Positions 1 to 11,336 of a stretch of 64,000 bases of DNA are shown one piece after another. Numbering within the stretch: position 1 is the first letter of the stretch; every line of letters starts with the position of its first letter. Origin of the DNA: Helichrysum umbraculigerum (Eukaryota; Streptophyta; Magnoliopsida; Asterales; Asteraceae); contig CATIUR010000001.1 in the NCBI GenBank assembly GCA_949592205.1, forward strand, positions 67,656,059 through 67,720,058. Reading direction: 5' to 3'. The position numbers and the translations under genes were made by a program. Below the pieces are notes generated by a model. The model worked only from the letters and a program-made list of their open reading frames with translations. It did not search any database and was not told the origin of the DNA.

Positions 1-3000
1 ATAAATGCCAAGATCATCTAATTGCACCTATACCGCGTACGGCACTCATTGGTATGGTCTCGAAACGCATTCAGGAGCAAGTTCTAATTCAAAGACACGC
101 ACTCGGAAATGAAAGTGAAGCATTAAAAGTGAATGCTTATTAAAGGCTCAAGTACCTCACAATCAAAGGGTCATATGCACCAAGTCATGCGATGCCTAGA
201 GGATTTCTCAATTTTCAGTTTAAGATACGTTCTTATCTTTGCCTTATCTTACTTTCCAAAGCAATTTATTTATTTTGACAGAAGGTTTATCTCTTTAAAA
301 GAATATTCTAAGACTAAAATCTTTTGAAAATATTCGAAATCAACCGAATGGATGTCGAACATCGTCGAGGTTGGGTTTTCGAATGTTTTGGTGATTAAAA
401 ATCTCAACCTTTTGGGTTGGTTTTGCGAAAATTTTTTGAAAAAGTTTGAATGAAAACGGAAGTATTACTTTGGACAGGCAAATTATTTTGGATGCTTAGA
501 GTATCTTCCGCAGAAAGTCACTTTCTTCAAAGTAGATAAATCTTTTCGGAAAATAAGCATCAACAAAAATTAACTATACTTAAACATAAAAGTGATCAAC
601 CCTTTTTGGCATACTTTGCAACTCTCGAGACGTAGATGTACATGACTGGGCGATTCTCACAAGTGGGTCACTCAATTCACTCAAAGTGTATCGGGTTACC
701 TATAATCTATAGAAACGAAATCACTCATTGCCAGTCATGCAGTGCTTATCGTCATAGGCTTGGTCGAGAATCAAATCTCCACCACTCCTTTGAGAACGGT
801 GCTAATTATCCCAAGGCATTTTAGTGGGGTGTGTGAGTAAGGGTAAAGTGGGTAAGGATAGGGGTAGTTTAGTCAATGGTTTTAGGGTTTTTGAACTTCA
901 GACTCGGAGCTTTCAAAGATCAAAGCAAGTTTCTCTTGAGATAACTTCTAGAGTAGACTCATCTCCTAGAGGAATAATCTCTTCTTTTGATGTTTCTTTT
1001 GAGTTCTGGTAGATTTTTCTTCTTTGGAGAGTAGTCTTCTTCTTCTAGGAGTTCTCCAAGGTCTGCTTTTCTTTTCTTTTTCTTTTTTCTTTGCTTTTTT
1101 CTTTTTTCTTTTTCTTATTTTTATGACCTTGGAGATCCTTCGTATAGTGAGACATCTTTGACTTCTCTTTTGACAAGTACCAATTTTTCGTACTGTCTTT
1201 GGCGGATAATATCTTCGTGATGAGTAATAACTTCGCTTTTGTACCGTATCTTCATTTTGGATTTCTTTCTTTAAACTCTTGATAGGTACAGAGAGATGTT
1301 TGAAGATGAGACACCAATAGAAAGATACCTCAAGCAGTCCTTCACTTATGATCTATGAAGATTCACGAGCTGGAATGGTGTTTGGTGGGAAAGTGTTTGT
1401 GTTTCGGGGAAGTGTTTTAGGGTTTAGAGAAATGAAATGGCTAAGGCGCAAAGGGTTTTCTAATCGGATCATCAACAGTCTTAGAAAGAAAGTTGGAAGG
1501 GTTGGCTTGAAAAGATATGAAAGAAATGGGTTAATCCTAATAAATGCCAAGATCATCTAATTGCACCTATACCGCGTACGGCACTCATTGGTATGGTCTC
1601 GAAACGCATTCAGGAGCAAGTTCTAATTCAAAGACACGCACTCGGAAATGAAAGTGAAGCATTAAAAGTGAATGCTTATTAAAGGCTCAAGTACCTCACA
1701 ATCAAAGGGTCATATGCACCAAGTCATGCGATGCCTAGAGGATTTCTCAATTTTCAGTTTAAGATACGTTCTTATCTTTGCCTTATCTTACTTTCCAAAG
1801 CAATTTATTTATTTTGACAGAAGGTTTATCTCTTTAAAAGAATATTCTAAGACTAAAATCTTTTGAAAATATTCGAAATCAACCGAATGGATGTCGAACA
1901 TCGTCGAGGTTGGGTTTTCGAATGTTTTGGTGATTAAAAATCTCAACCTTTTGGGTTGGTTTTGCGAAAAATTTTTGAAAAAGTTTGAATGAAAACGGAG
2001 GTATTACTTTGGACAGGCAAATTATTTTGGATGCTTAGAGTATCTTCCGCAGAAAGTCACTTTCTTCAAAGTAGATAAATCTTTTCGGAAAATAAGCATC
2101 AACAAAAATTAACTATACTTAAACATAAAAGTGATCAACCCTTTTTGGCATACTTTGCAACTCTCGAGACGTAGATGTACATGACTGGGCGATTCTCACA
2201 AGTGGGTCACTCAATTCACTCAAAGTGTATCGGGTTACCTATAATCTATAGAAACGAAATCACTCATTGCCAGTCATGCAGTGCTTATCGTCATAGGCTT
2301 GGTCGAGAATCGAATCTCCACCACTCCTTTGAGAACTGTGCTAATTATCCCAAGGCATTTTAGTGGGGTGTGTGAGTAAGGGTAAAGTGGGTAAGGATAG
2401 GGGTAGTTTAGTCAATGGTTTTAGGGTTTTTGAACTTCAGACTCGGAGCTTTCAAAGATCAAAGCAAGTTTCTCTTGAGATAACTTCTAGAGTAGACTCA
2501 TCTCCTAGAGGAATAATCTCTTCTTTTGATGTTTCTTTTGAGTTCTGGTAGATTTTTCTTCTTTGGAGAGTAGTCTTCTTCTTCTAGGAGTTCTCCAAGG
2601 TCTGCTTTTCTTTTCTTTTTCTTTTTTCTTTGCTTTTTTCTTTTTTCTTTTTCTTATTTTTATGACCTTGGAGATCCTTCGTATAGTGAGACATCTTTGA
2701 CTTCTCTTTTGACAAGTACCAATTTTTCGTACTGTCTTTGGCGGATAATATCTTCGTGATGAGTAATAACTTCGCTTTTGTACCGTATCTTCATTTTGGA
2801 TTTCTTTCTTTAAACTCTTGATAGGTACAGAGAGATGTTTGAAGATGAGACACCAATAGAAAGATACCTCAAGCAGTCCTTCACTTATGATCTATGAAGA
2901 TTCACGAGCTGGAATGGTGTTTGGTGGGAAAGTGTTTGTGTTGTGGGGAAGTGTTTTAGGGTTTAGAGAAATGAAATGGCTAAGGCGCAAAGGGTTTTCT

Positions 3001-6000
3001 AATCGGATCATCAACAGTCTTAGATAGAAAGTTGAAAGGGTTGGCTTGAAAAGATATGAAAGAAATGGGTTAATCCTAATAAATGCCTAGATCATCTAAT
3101 TGCACCTATACCGCGTACGGCACTCATTGGTATGGTCTCGAAACGCATTCAGGAGCAAGTTCTAATTCAAAGACACATGCATCGGCGCACACTCGGAAAT
3201 GAAAGTGAAGCATTAAAAGTGAATTCTTATTAAAGGCTCAAGTACCTCACAATCAAAGGGTCATATGCACCAAGTCATGCGATGCCTAGAGGATTTCTCA
3301 ATTTTTAGTTTAAGATACGTTCTTATCTTTGCCTTATCTTACTTTCCAAAGCAATTTATTTATTTTGACAGAAGGTTTATCTCTTTAAAAGAATATTCTA
3401 AGACTAAAATCTTTTGAAAATATTCGAAATCAACGGAATGGATGTCGAACATCGTCGAGGTTGGGTTTTCGAATGTTTTGGTGATTAAAAATCTCAACCA
3501 TTTGGGTTGGTTTTGCGAAAATTTTTTGAAAAAGTTTGAATGAAAACGGAGGTATTACTTTGGACAGGCAAATAATTTTGGATGCTTAGAGTATCTTCCG
3601 CAGAAAGTCACTTTCTTCAAAGTAGATAAATCTTTTCGGAAAGTAAGCATCAACAAAAATTAACTATACTTAAACATAAAATTGATCAACCCTTTTTGGC
3701 ATACTTTGCAACTCTCGAGACGTAGATGTACATGACTGGGCGATTCTCACAAGTGGGTCACTCAATTCACTCAAAGTGTATCGGGTTACCTATAATCTAT
3801 AGAAACGAAATCGCTCATTGCCAGTCATGCAGTGCTTATCGTCATAGGCTTGGTCGAGAATCGAATCTCCACCACTCCTTTGAGAACGGTGCTAATTATC
3901 CCAAGGCATTTTAGTGGGGTGTGTGAGTAATGGTAAAGTGGGTAAGGATAGGGGTAGTTTAGTCAATGGTTTTAGGGTTTTTGAACTTCAGACTCGGAGC
4001 TTTCAAAGATCAAAGCAAGTTTCTCTTGAGATAACTTCTAGAGTAGACTCATCTCCTAGAGGAATAATCTCTTCTTTTGATGTTTCTTTTGAGTTCTGAT
4101 AGATTTTTCTTCTTTAGAGAGTAGTCTTCTTCTTCTAGGAGTTCTCCAAGGTCTGCTTTTCTTTTCTTTTTCTTTTTTCTTTGCTTTTTTTTTTCTTTTT
4201 CTTATTAAGATCCTTCGTATAGTGAGACATCTTTGACTTCTCTTTTGACAAGTACCAATTTTTCGTACTGTCTTTGGCGGATAATATCTTCGTGATGAGT
4301 AATAACTTCGCTTTTGTACCGTATCTTCATTTTGGATGCTTATAGTATCTTCCGCAGAAAGTCACTTTCTTCAAAGTAGATAAATCTTTTCGGAAAATAA
4401 GCATCAACAAAAATTAACTATACTTAAACTTAAAATTGATCAACCCTTTTTGGCATACTTTGCAACTCTCGAGACGTAGATGTACATGACTGGGCGATTC
4501 TCACAAGTGGGTCACTCAATTCACTCAAAGTGTATCGGGTTACCTATAATCTATAGAAACGAAATCGCTCATTGCCAGTCATGGAGTGCTTATCGTCATA
4601 GGCTTGGTCGAGAATCGAATCTCCACCACTCCTTTGAGAACGGTGCTAATTATCCTAAGGCATTTTAGTGGGGTGTGTGAGTAAGGGTAAAGTGGGTAAG
4701 GATAGGGGTAGTTTAGTCAATGGTTTTAGGGTTTTTGAACTTCAGACTCGGAGCTTTCAAAGATCAAAGCAAGTTTCTCTTGAGATAACTTCTAGAGTAT
4801 ACTCATCTCCTAGAGGAATAATCTCTTCTTTTGATGTTTCTTTTGAGTTCTGATAGATTTTTCTTCTTTGGAGAGTAGTCTTCTTCTTCTAGGAGTTCTC
4901 CAAGGTCTGCTTTTCTTTTCTTTTTCTTTTTTCTTTGCTTTTTTTCTTTTTTCTTTTTCTTATTTTTATGACCTTGGATATCCTTCGTATAGTGAGACAT
5001 CTTTGACTTCTCTTTTGACAAGTACCAATTTTTCGTACTGTCTTTGGCGGATAATATCTTCGTGATGAGTAATAACTTCGCTTTTGTACCGTATCTTCAT
5101 TTTGGATTTCTTTCATTAAACTCTTGATAGGTACAGAGAGATGTTTGAAGATGAGACACCAATAGAAAGATACCTCAAGCAGTCCTTCACTTATGATCTA
5201 TGAAGATTCACGAGCTGGAATGGTGTTTGGTGGGAAAGTGTTTGTGTTGTGGGGAAGTGTTTTAGGGTTTAGAGAAATGAAATGGCTAAGGCTCAAAGGG
5301 TTTTCTAATCGGATCATCAACAGTCTTAGAAAGAAAGTTGGAAGGGTTGGCTTGAAAAGATATGAAAGAAATGGGTTAATCCTAATAAATGCCAAGATCA
5401 TCTAATTGCACCTATACCGCATACGGCACTCATTGGTATGGTCTCGAAACGCATTCAGGAGCAAGTTCTAATTCAAAGACACATGCATCGGCGCACACTC
5501 GGAAATGAAAGTGAAGCATTAAAAGTGAATGCTTATTAAAGGCTCAAGTACCTCACAATCAAAGGGTCATATGCACCAAGTCATGCGATGCCTAGAGGAT
5601 TTCTCAATTTTCAGTTTAAGATACGTTCTTATCTTTGCCTTATCTTACTTTCCGAAGCAATTTATTTATTTTGACAGAAGGTTTATCTCTTTAAAAGAAT
5701 ATTCTAAGACTAAAATCTTTTGAAAATATTCGAAATCAACCGAATGGATGTCGAACATCGTCGAGGTTGGGTTTTCGAATGTTTTGGTGATTAAAAATCT
5801 CAACCTTTTGGGTTGGTTTTGCGAAATTTTTTTGAAAAAGTTTGAATGAAAACGGAGGTATTACTTTGGACAGGCAAATAATTTTGGATGCTTAGAGTAT
5901 CTTCCACAGAAAGTCACTTTCTTCAAAGTAGATAAATCTTTTCGGAAAGTAATCATCAACAAAAATTAACTATACTTAAACATAAAATTGATCAACCCTT

Positions 6001-7431
6001 TTTGGCATACTTTGCAACTCTCGAGACGTAGATGTACATGACTGGGCGATTCTCACAAGTGGGTCACTCAATTCACTCAAAGTGTATCGGGTTACCTTTA
6101 ATCTATAGAAACGAAATCGCTCATTGCCAGTCATGTAGTGCTTATCGTCATAGGCTTGGTCGAGAATCGAATCTCCACCACTCCTTTGAGAACGGTGCTA
6201 ATTATCCTAAGGCATTTTAGTGGGGTGTGTGAGTAAGGGTAAAGTGGGTAAGGATAGGGGTAGTTTAGTCAATGGTTTTAGGGTTTTTGAACTTCAGACT
6301 CGGAGCTTTCAAAGATCAAAGCAAGTTTCTCTTGAGATAACTTCTAGAGTATACTCATCTCCTAGAGGAATAATCTCTTCTTTTGATGTTTCTTTTGAGT
6401 TCTGATAGATTTTTCTTCTTTGGAGAGTAGTCTTCTTCTTCTAGGAGTTCTCCAAGGTCTGCTTTTCTTTTCTTTTTCTTTTTTCTTTGCTTTTTTTCTT
6501 TTTTCTTTTTCTTATTTTTATGACCTTGGATATCCTTCGTATAGTGAGACATCTTTGACTTCTCTTTTGACAAGTACCAATTTTTCGTACTGTCTTTGGC
6601 GGATAATATCTTCGTGATGAGTAATAACTTCGCTTTTGTACCGTATCTTCATTTTGGATTTCTTTCATTAAACTCTTGATAGGTACAGAGAGATGTTTGA
6701 AGATGAGACACCAATAGAAAGATACCTCAAGCAGTCCTTCACTTATGATCTATGAAGATTCACGAGCTGGAATGGTGTTTGGTGGGAAAGTGTTTGTGTT
6801 GTGGGGAAGTGTTTTAGGGTTTAGAGAAATGAAATGGCTAAGGCTCAAAGGGTTTTCTAATCGGATCATCAACAGTCTTAGAAAGAAAGTTGGAAGGGTT
6901 GGCTTGAAAAGATATGAAAGAAATGGGTTAATCCTAATAAATGCCAAGATCATCTAATTGCACCTATACCGCATACGGCACTCATTGGTATGGTCTCGAA
7001 ACGCATTCAGGAGCAAGTTCTAATTCAAAGACACATGCATCGGCGCACACTCGGAAATGAAAGTGAAGCATTAAAACTGAATGCTTATTAAAGGCTCAAG
7101 TACCTCACAATCAAAGGGTCATATGCACCAAGTCATGCGATGCCTAGAGGATTTCTCAATTTTCAGTTTAAGATACGTTCTTATCTTTGCCTTATCTTAC
7201 TTTCCGAAGCAATTTATTTATTTTGACAGAAGGTTTATCTCTTTAAAAGAATATTCTAAGACTAAAATCTTTTGAAAATATTCGAAATCAACCGAATGGA
7301 TGTCGAACATCGTCGAGGTTGGGTTTTCGAATGTTTTGGTGATTAAAAATCTCAACCTTTTGGGTTGGTTTTGCGAAAATTTTTTGAAAAAGTTTGAATG
7401 AAAACGGAGGTATTACTTTGGACAGGCAAAT
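1..7431. repeat. Tandem array of ~1.54-kb units, probably 3' UTR of element B
   Basis: The unit boundary motif ATAAATGCC(A/T)AGATC recurs at 1, 1540, 3079, 5385 and 6937. This gives units of 1539, 1539, 2306 (one unit plus a 755-bp partial unit) and 1552 bp, then a 495-bp last partial unit. Copies differ by only a few scattered changes. The 12-13 bp length difference comes from an added ATGCATCGGCGC-like stretch near 3176, 5482 and 7034. Each full unit holds a pyrimidine tract of about 80 nt (for example 1060-1125). The ORFs of 60-75 codons inside the units are unlike known proteins and repeat only because the DNA repeats. The array continues past the left edge. It lies 3' of the minus-strand 602-codon ORF, where hypervariable 3'-UTR tandem repeats are known in plant Tat/Athila-group retrotransposons. 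Membership in element B is inferred from position. Confidence 0.95.
4330..4337. repeat. Deletion junction creating the 755-bp partial unit
   Basis: At TTTTGGAT the third unit jumps from the segment ending TCTTCATTTTGGAT to the segment normally beginning TTTTGGATGCTTAGAG, losing about 0.8 kb. The same 8-mer occurs at both parent sites within the unit. The event therefore looks like an exchange or slippage through 8-bp microhomology. A further small deletion of about 20 bp near 4195-4206 is specific to this unit. Confidence 0.8.
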
Positions 7432-7977
7432 ATAAACTTGCGGTATATATATACCGTGTATCCCACACTTAAAACAACATTGTCCTGAATGTTCATTGCT
7501 AAGACGTAGGATTTTCTTCGGGAAAAATCCCACACTTAGGTTTTGAAATTGTGGAACAATTTTTAAGTGTTTTGAAAAATTTTGGTGGGATGGAATCCCA
7601 CACTTAGAATTTAGGCATAGTTGGATATATGGTAATGGTGAAAATCGTGACAAAAAAGAAAGGAACTTCCCTACGATAGATGCGGGGAGATGGTTTTAAG
7701 AAAGAAGCAGCGGTCTGCAGGTGATTGAAATTCCTTGGTTGAATCCATGCAGAAAGCAGTTTCTTCGTGAATGATCAGCATCTCCTTTCCTCAATTCTCA
7801 TTTGCACAAACACAATTCACTTATTCTAACTAAGAAGAAAAACAGAAATAAAAACATAATAAGTAAACTAAATAACTGATAACTAAATACTAAAAGATAA
7901 AGAAACTAAACAGACTGTGTCTGATAGTTCATGTTCCAAAAATATAACAAAGTAAAGTTCCACAACCACACAATAAG
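7432..7977 (-). other. Element B UTR with three PPT-like motifs
   Basis: This non-coding stretch lies between the array and the stop codon of the minus-strand ORF. Read on the minus strand it carries TAAGTGTGGGA three times (7461-7471, 7528-7538, 7596-7606), the same core as the polypurine tract before the 3' LTR of element E (AAGTGTGGGGG). A perfect 16-bp palindrome CGGTATATATATACCG is at 7441-7456, close to the array edge. The ORF-like reading frame at 7288-7653 spans repeat and UTR and has no recognisable protein features. Confidence 0.7.
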
Positions 7978-9786
7978 TCAAAAGTATGGAATAGAGGAAA
8001 TAGTAAGTATGTAGATATAGGTGCGCAGATCTAGGGTGCTAGAGAACCCTGATCGGAGTCCTGAACAGAAGGCTGAACCGGTGGAGGAACTGAGGTTTGG
8101 TCCGGCAACTGACTGCTGACCACTAGAGACTCTCTGCTCCTCTGACCTCACCTGTCTATACTGGATCAATACATCTCTAAGGGAGCAAGCAGGTAACTTC
8201 ATCGGATCATCTAATGCCAACTGTCTGAAATCCTCAAAAGTCATCCCCTCACGCTCCATCTTGGATCTGTAGATGTGCCTAAGTATCTCCTCTATAGGAA
8301 GCTGATCAGAAGGTATAGGGTCTAATGCCAACAATCCCTGAAACTCTGATAAGGTGAATGGATCAGTGCCCAAATGAACAACATCTGGCTGGTAGGAACC
8401 AACAGCCTCTCCTCCTGCGGACTGCTGAGAAGAACGGGCTCTACGGGCTGACACAGTAGGATGTGGGAATGCAGCATCAACCGATAAACAGTGCTCGACT
8501 GACTGTGTGGGTGGAATGGTAGTGGTAGGTGGTATGTATGGTGGTATGGAAGTAGGTGGTGGAATGGTAACGGATGGTGGAATGGTAGTGGATGGTGGAA
8601 CTGGTGGTAGTGGCACACACTCGTACAGGAGCGGCTCGGGAGCTGGAATACCTAAAGCCCTAGCTATAAGTGCCTGATGCGCGTTGTTGACAGCCAACGC
8701 GTGCAGTGTGAAGTACTGGGTCAAGGGAGTGACTGGATCTGTATGTCGTATCTGAGCTCGGGGACCTGATGTCCCAACCCCAGCATCCCTGACTGGTGTC
8801 CTGGTACTCCTAGGCACAGCCGGTACTCTATCCGCTCTATCAACAACCGGAGTCTCAACATCCTCCTCTCTGACCCTCTTCCTGGTCTTGAAACATCCAG
8901 GGATAAGCTCATCAGTGTCCTTCCAGTAACACTGCCTCTCAGAACCCTCAGTGATCAAATGGATCTGCTTGCAGCAGTCCAAGTCACATGGTAATGAAGT
9001 GGAAGACACTCTATACTCGGCCTCATGACTCTTTTTCAAGAGTCGCATCCCTCTCAACAATCTGGTGATGAAAACTCCCATAAAAACATGCTTCGTCAGG
9101 TCCAAGTTCTTCTCTTTTGCCATCCTCTCAGCAACAATGCAAGCCACATTGATATTCTGGCGGCTCATGATAGCATCAATAATATACAACTCATCCCCAT
9201 TTATCGGCTCGGTCTCCTTCTTTCCCATAATAGATGTAACAATCAGCTTGTGTAGGAGACGTAACTGAGGTAGAATCAAAGCCGAGGACTTGGCACCACA
9301 AGTATAATGTGTGCCCGTCAGCTCACTCCAAATGACTCTATGGCTCCTCTCGGGAAGATGAGGAATCGTCTGATGACTATGTAAGAACCAATCTGAGCTA
9401 ATCTGATCCGCTGAATACAATCCCAAATGTCTAGCTAAGCCTGAAATAGAGACACTCTGGCTCTTCCCTCGGTATCTAAATGTTATCTTCTTGTCATCTC
9501 CAATTCCTAACTCTGGGTTAAGCTCAAATGTCATCAGAAACTCAGTAACAACCTCGGGGTATATGGGCTCACGAATGCTAAAAAGCTGAATCCAAGAGTC
9601 GAACTTATGTCCCTGAACCTCGTATCCTATCAAATTCCTCATCCTATCCTCAATTCCAAGTTTCCCCATGTCTTCCCAAACTATGTACCGATTACTTCCA
9701 AATGCCTTCTTTAGCCATTTCCGAATCAAAGTCTTTTCTTGTGTAGTCTTGGCCAAATAAGCAAGAGTAGGTGGAATCGGGTCCAT
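7978..9786 (-). CDS. Athila ORF-1/env-like retrotransposon protein (602 aa)
   Basis: The intact reading frame matches the style of the ORF-1/env-like proteins found 3' of pol in Athila elements. About residue 75 reads REPIYPEVVTEFL, followed near residue 110 by an ITFRYRGKSQSVSISGL-like segment and LARHLGLYS, typical of that family. The middle is proline/threonine-rich, with repeated PPxTIPP motifs. The C-terminus ends in a short hydrophobic stretch (TYIYILTISSIPYF). I chose the ATG at 9786 over an upstream ATG at 9834 because a strong 3' splice site (pyrimidine-rich, ending AAACAG) directly abuts it. The molecular function of this family is unproven; an envelope role is a hypothesis from position. 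No frameshift or stop is seen over 602 codons, unlike most coding regions in the window, so decay is recent or the ORF has been maintained. Confidence 0.8.
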   Translation of the reverse strand: MDPIPPTLAYLAKTTQEKTLIRKWLKKAFGSNRYIVWEDMGKLGIEDRMRNLIGYEVQGHKFDSWIQLFSIREPIYPEVVTEFLMTFELNPELGIGDDKKITFRYRGKSQSVSISGLARHLGLYSADQISSDWFLHSHQTIPHLPERSHRVIWSELTGTHYTCGAKSSALILPQLRLLHKLIVTSIMGKKETEPINGDELYIIDAIMSRQNINVACIVAERMAKEKNLDLTKHVFMGVFITRLLRGMRLLKKSHEAEYRVSSTSLPCDLDCCKQIHLITEGSERQCYWKDTDELIPGCFKTRKRVREEDVETPVVDRADRVPAVPRSTRTPVRDAGVGTSGPRAQIRHTDPVTPLTQYFTLHALAVNNAHQALIARALGIPAPEPLLYECVPLPPVPPSTTIPPSVTIPPPTSIPPYIPPTTTIPPTQSVEHCLSVDAAFPHPTVSARRARSSQQSAGGEAVGSYQPDVVHLGTDPFTLSEFQGLLALDPIPSDQLPIEEILRHIYRSKMEREGMTFEDFRQLALDDPMKLPACSLRDVLIQYRQVRSEEQRVSSGQQSVAGPNLSSSTGSAFCSGLRSGFSSTLDLRTYIYILTISSIPYF

Positions 9787-10672
9787 CTGTTTAAGAAAAA
9801 CAAGGAAACAAATCATATAACAATAATTGGACAATATAATATTTATTCCAAATTTTCAGAATAAATTCGAAATGTAGGCTTTAGATTTTGCAATTATCTC
9901 ATTATTATTGTTATGAATACCCTAAACCGCAATCATCAATCCATAAATTATCCAAATAAATAAAACCGCAGCTTCCCTATTTTCTAAGCTTACTTAAAGA
10001 TGAATATTTCTAAACATGCTAAGTAATCAAAATAATCAAGCAAGCATCATGATCATAAATCATATAATTACCTTACTTTGATTAAAACAAGCAAAGCGAT
10101 TTTATTTATCATCCATCATGTTGGTTAAGCATAAGACTTTAATTAGAGGATAATTAATTTGAAATCTCACTAACCTTATTAATTAAAGTAGTGCTATTCC
10201 AAATATATTTAATTGCATTTTCATGAAGCAAATTACACAAAGTTTAAAATAAATACCATTTAAAAGATAATGATTTTAATTAAAGTAATGGTTTTTAAAT
10301 AGTTTTGTATAAAAAGCCTTACTTTAATTCATAAGCATGCAATTAAATCAATCCTCTAATCCTTAACAATCAATTACTTATGTAAACTAATCATTTTAAG
10401 CGCAAATTAATCACCGAAAAGTCAATCATAAGCAAATAATCATTCAAGAAAGTCAAAATTGCTAAAACCCTAACAAAAAGTTAACTTTCAAAATCAAAAC
10501 ATCAAATCTAGCCATGGAAACCTCAAATTACTTCCGCAATCATGTTAACAATCAAGCATATAGCATTTTGCAAGCAAAAAGCATGAAACTTGATGGTCAA
10601 AATCCAAGATCTAAGCATAAACCCTAACTTTATAAAAATATTCAAAATAATGATTTTAGGTTAGAATCATAC
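9787..10672 (-). other. Predicted 886-nt intron upstream of the 602-aa ORF
   Basis: On the minus strand a donor GAG|GTATGA lies at 10672 and an acceptor TTCTTAAACAG|ATGG at 9787. The intervening DNA is AT-rich and without long ORFs, as plant introns are. The exon upstream of the donor is rich in TC and looks like a plant 5' leader. This is inferred from sequence signals only. If real, the ORF is translated from a spliced message. Confidence 0.5.
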
Positions 10673-11336
10673 CTCAACCTTGATGTAAAGATGATCTAGA
10701 TGCAAAAGAGATGAAGATATGGAAGATTTGAAGCTTGATTTGAAGAAAAATGATGGAAAAATGGAGAAATGGAGATGGTGATGGTGGGTGACGGTTTGGA
10801 GAAGAAAAAAGGAGGAAGAAGAAGTTGCTTTTTACTTTTTGTAAAAAGTGGAGGAAGCTTCTTTTGCTTTATGCATTTTTAATTTGCATTTTTAATTTGC
10901 ATTTTTAATATGCAATTTTAACTTAAATGCGAACGAAACGAAACGTATACTTGGGTTTTTAAAGTTAAAATATTTTTTATGAAAATCAACCAAAATACGC
11001 ATGAAACTTTCGTATTTAAATTCGTATATTAAAAACGTAACATTAATTCGCGTGTGAAAACATTTGCGTTTTTAAATACGTTTATTAAATCTTTTTGTGT
11101 TCTTTGAAATTCAAACCAATCCAAACAAAATTTTCCAAAATTTAAATAAAAACTTTGTCAAATTTTTGAAACGTTTGGACTGCTCGCGAAAATTCGTTTA
11201 AAAACTTACGCGTTTAAACTTTAAAGAACGTCTTTTCTTTGTTTTTATAAAAGTAAATTAAAGGAAAATCTAATTAAAATTATTTTTGTCCTAATTAACA
11301 AAATATTCGAACCTATTTACATCAGACCATCACCAT
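10673..11336 (-). promoter_or_regulatory. Candidate promoter and leader for the 602-aa ORF
   Basis: This is the interval between the stop of the 456-aa ORF and the predicted splice donor. It has a CT-rich leader-like stretch (10680-10860 on the minus strand), preceded by a short tandem repeat of about 14 bp with core TTTGCATTTTTAA, three to four copies near 10870-10912. Farther upstream is AT-rich DNA with repeated ACGTTT/TACGAA-type words (10930-11230). The layout resembles an independent promoter but no clear TATA box decides it. Confidence 0.35.

Noticed and set aside
700..800. Possible organelle or tRNA-derived segment in the array unit (GGTCGAGAATCGAATCTCC)
   Set aside because: The word resembles a tRNA T-arm but no acceptor, D or anticodon arms can be placed around it.
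133..7275. Repeated small ORFs (60-75 codons) in the 1.54-kb units
   Set aside because: They recur only because the DNA repeats. Some copies lose the start codon, both strands are open, and one overlaps a homopyrimidine tract. No coding signature.
8322..9268. Other-frame ORFs inside the 602-aa ORF
   Set aside because: Shadow frames of the proline-rich coding region, with no independent support.
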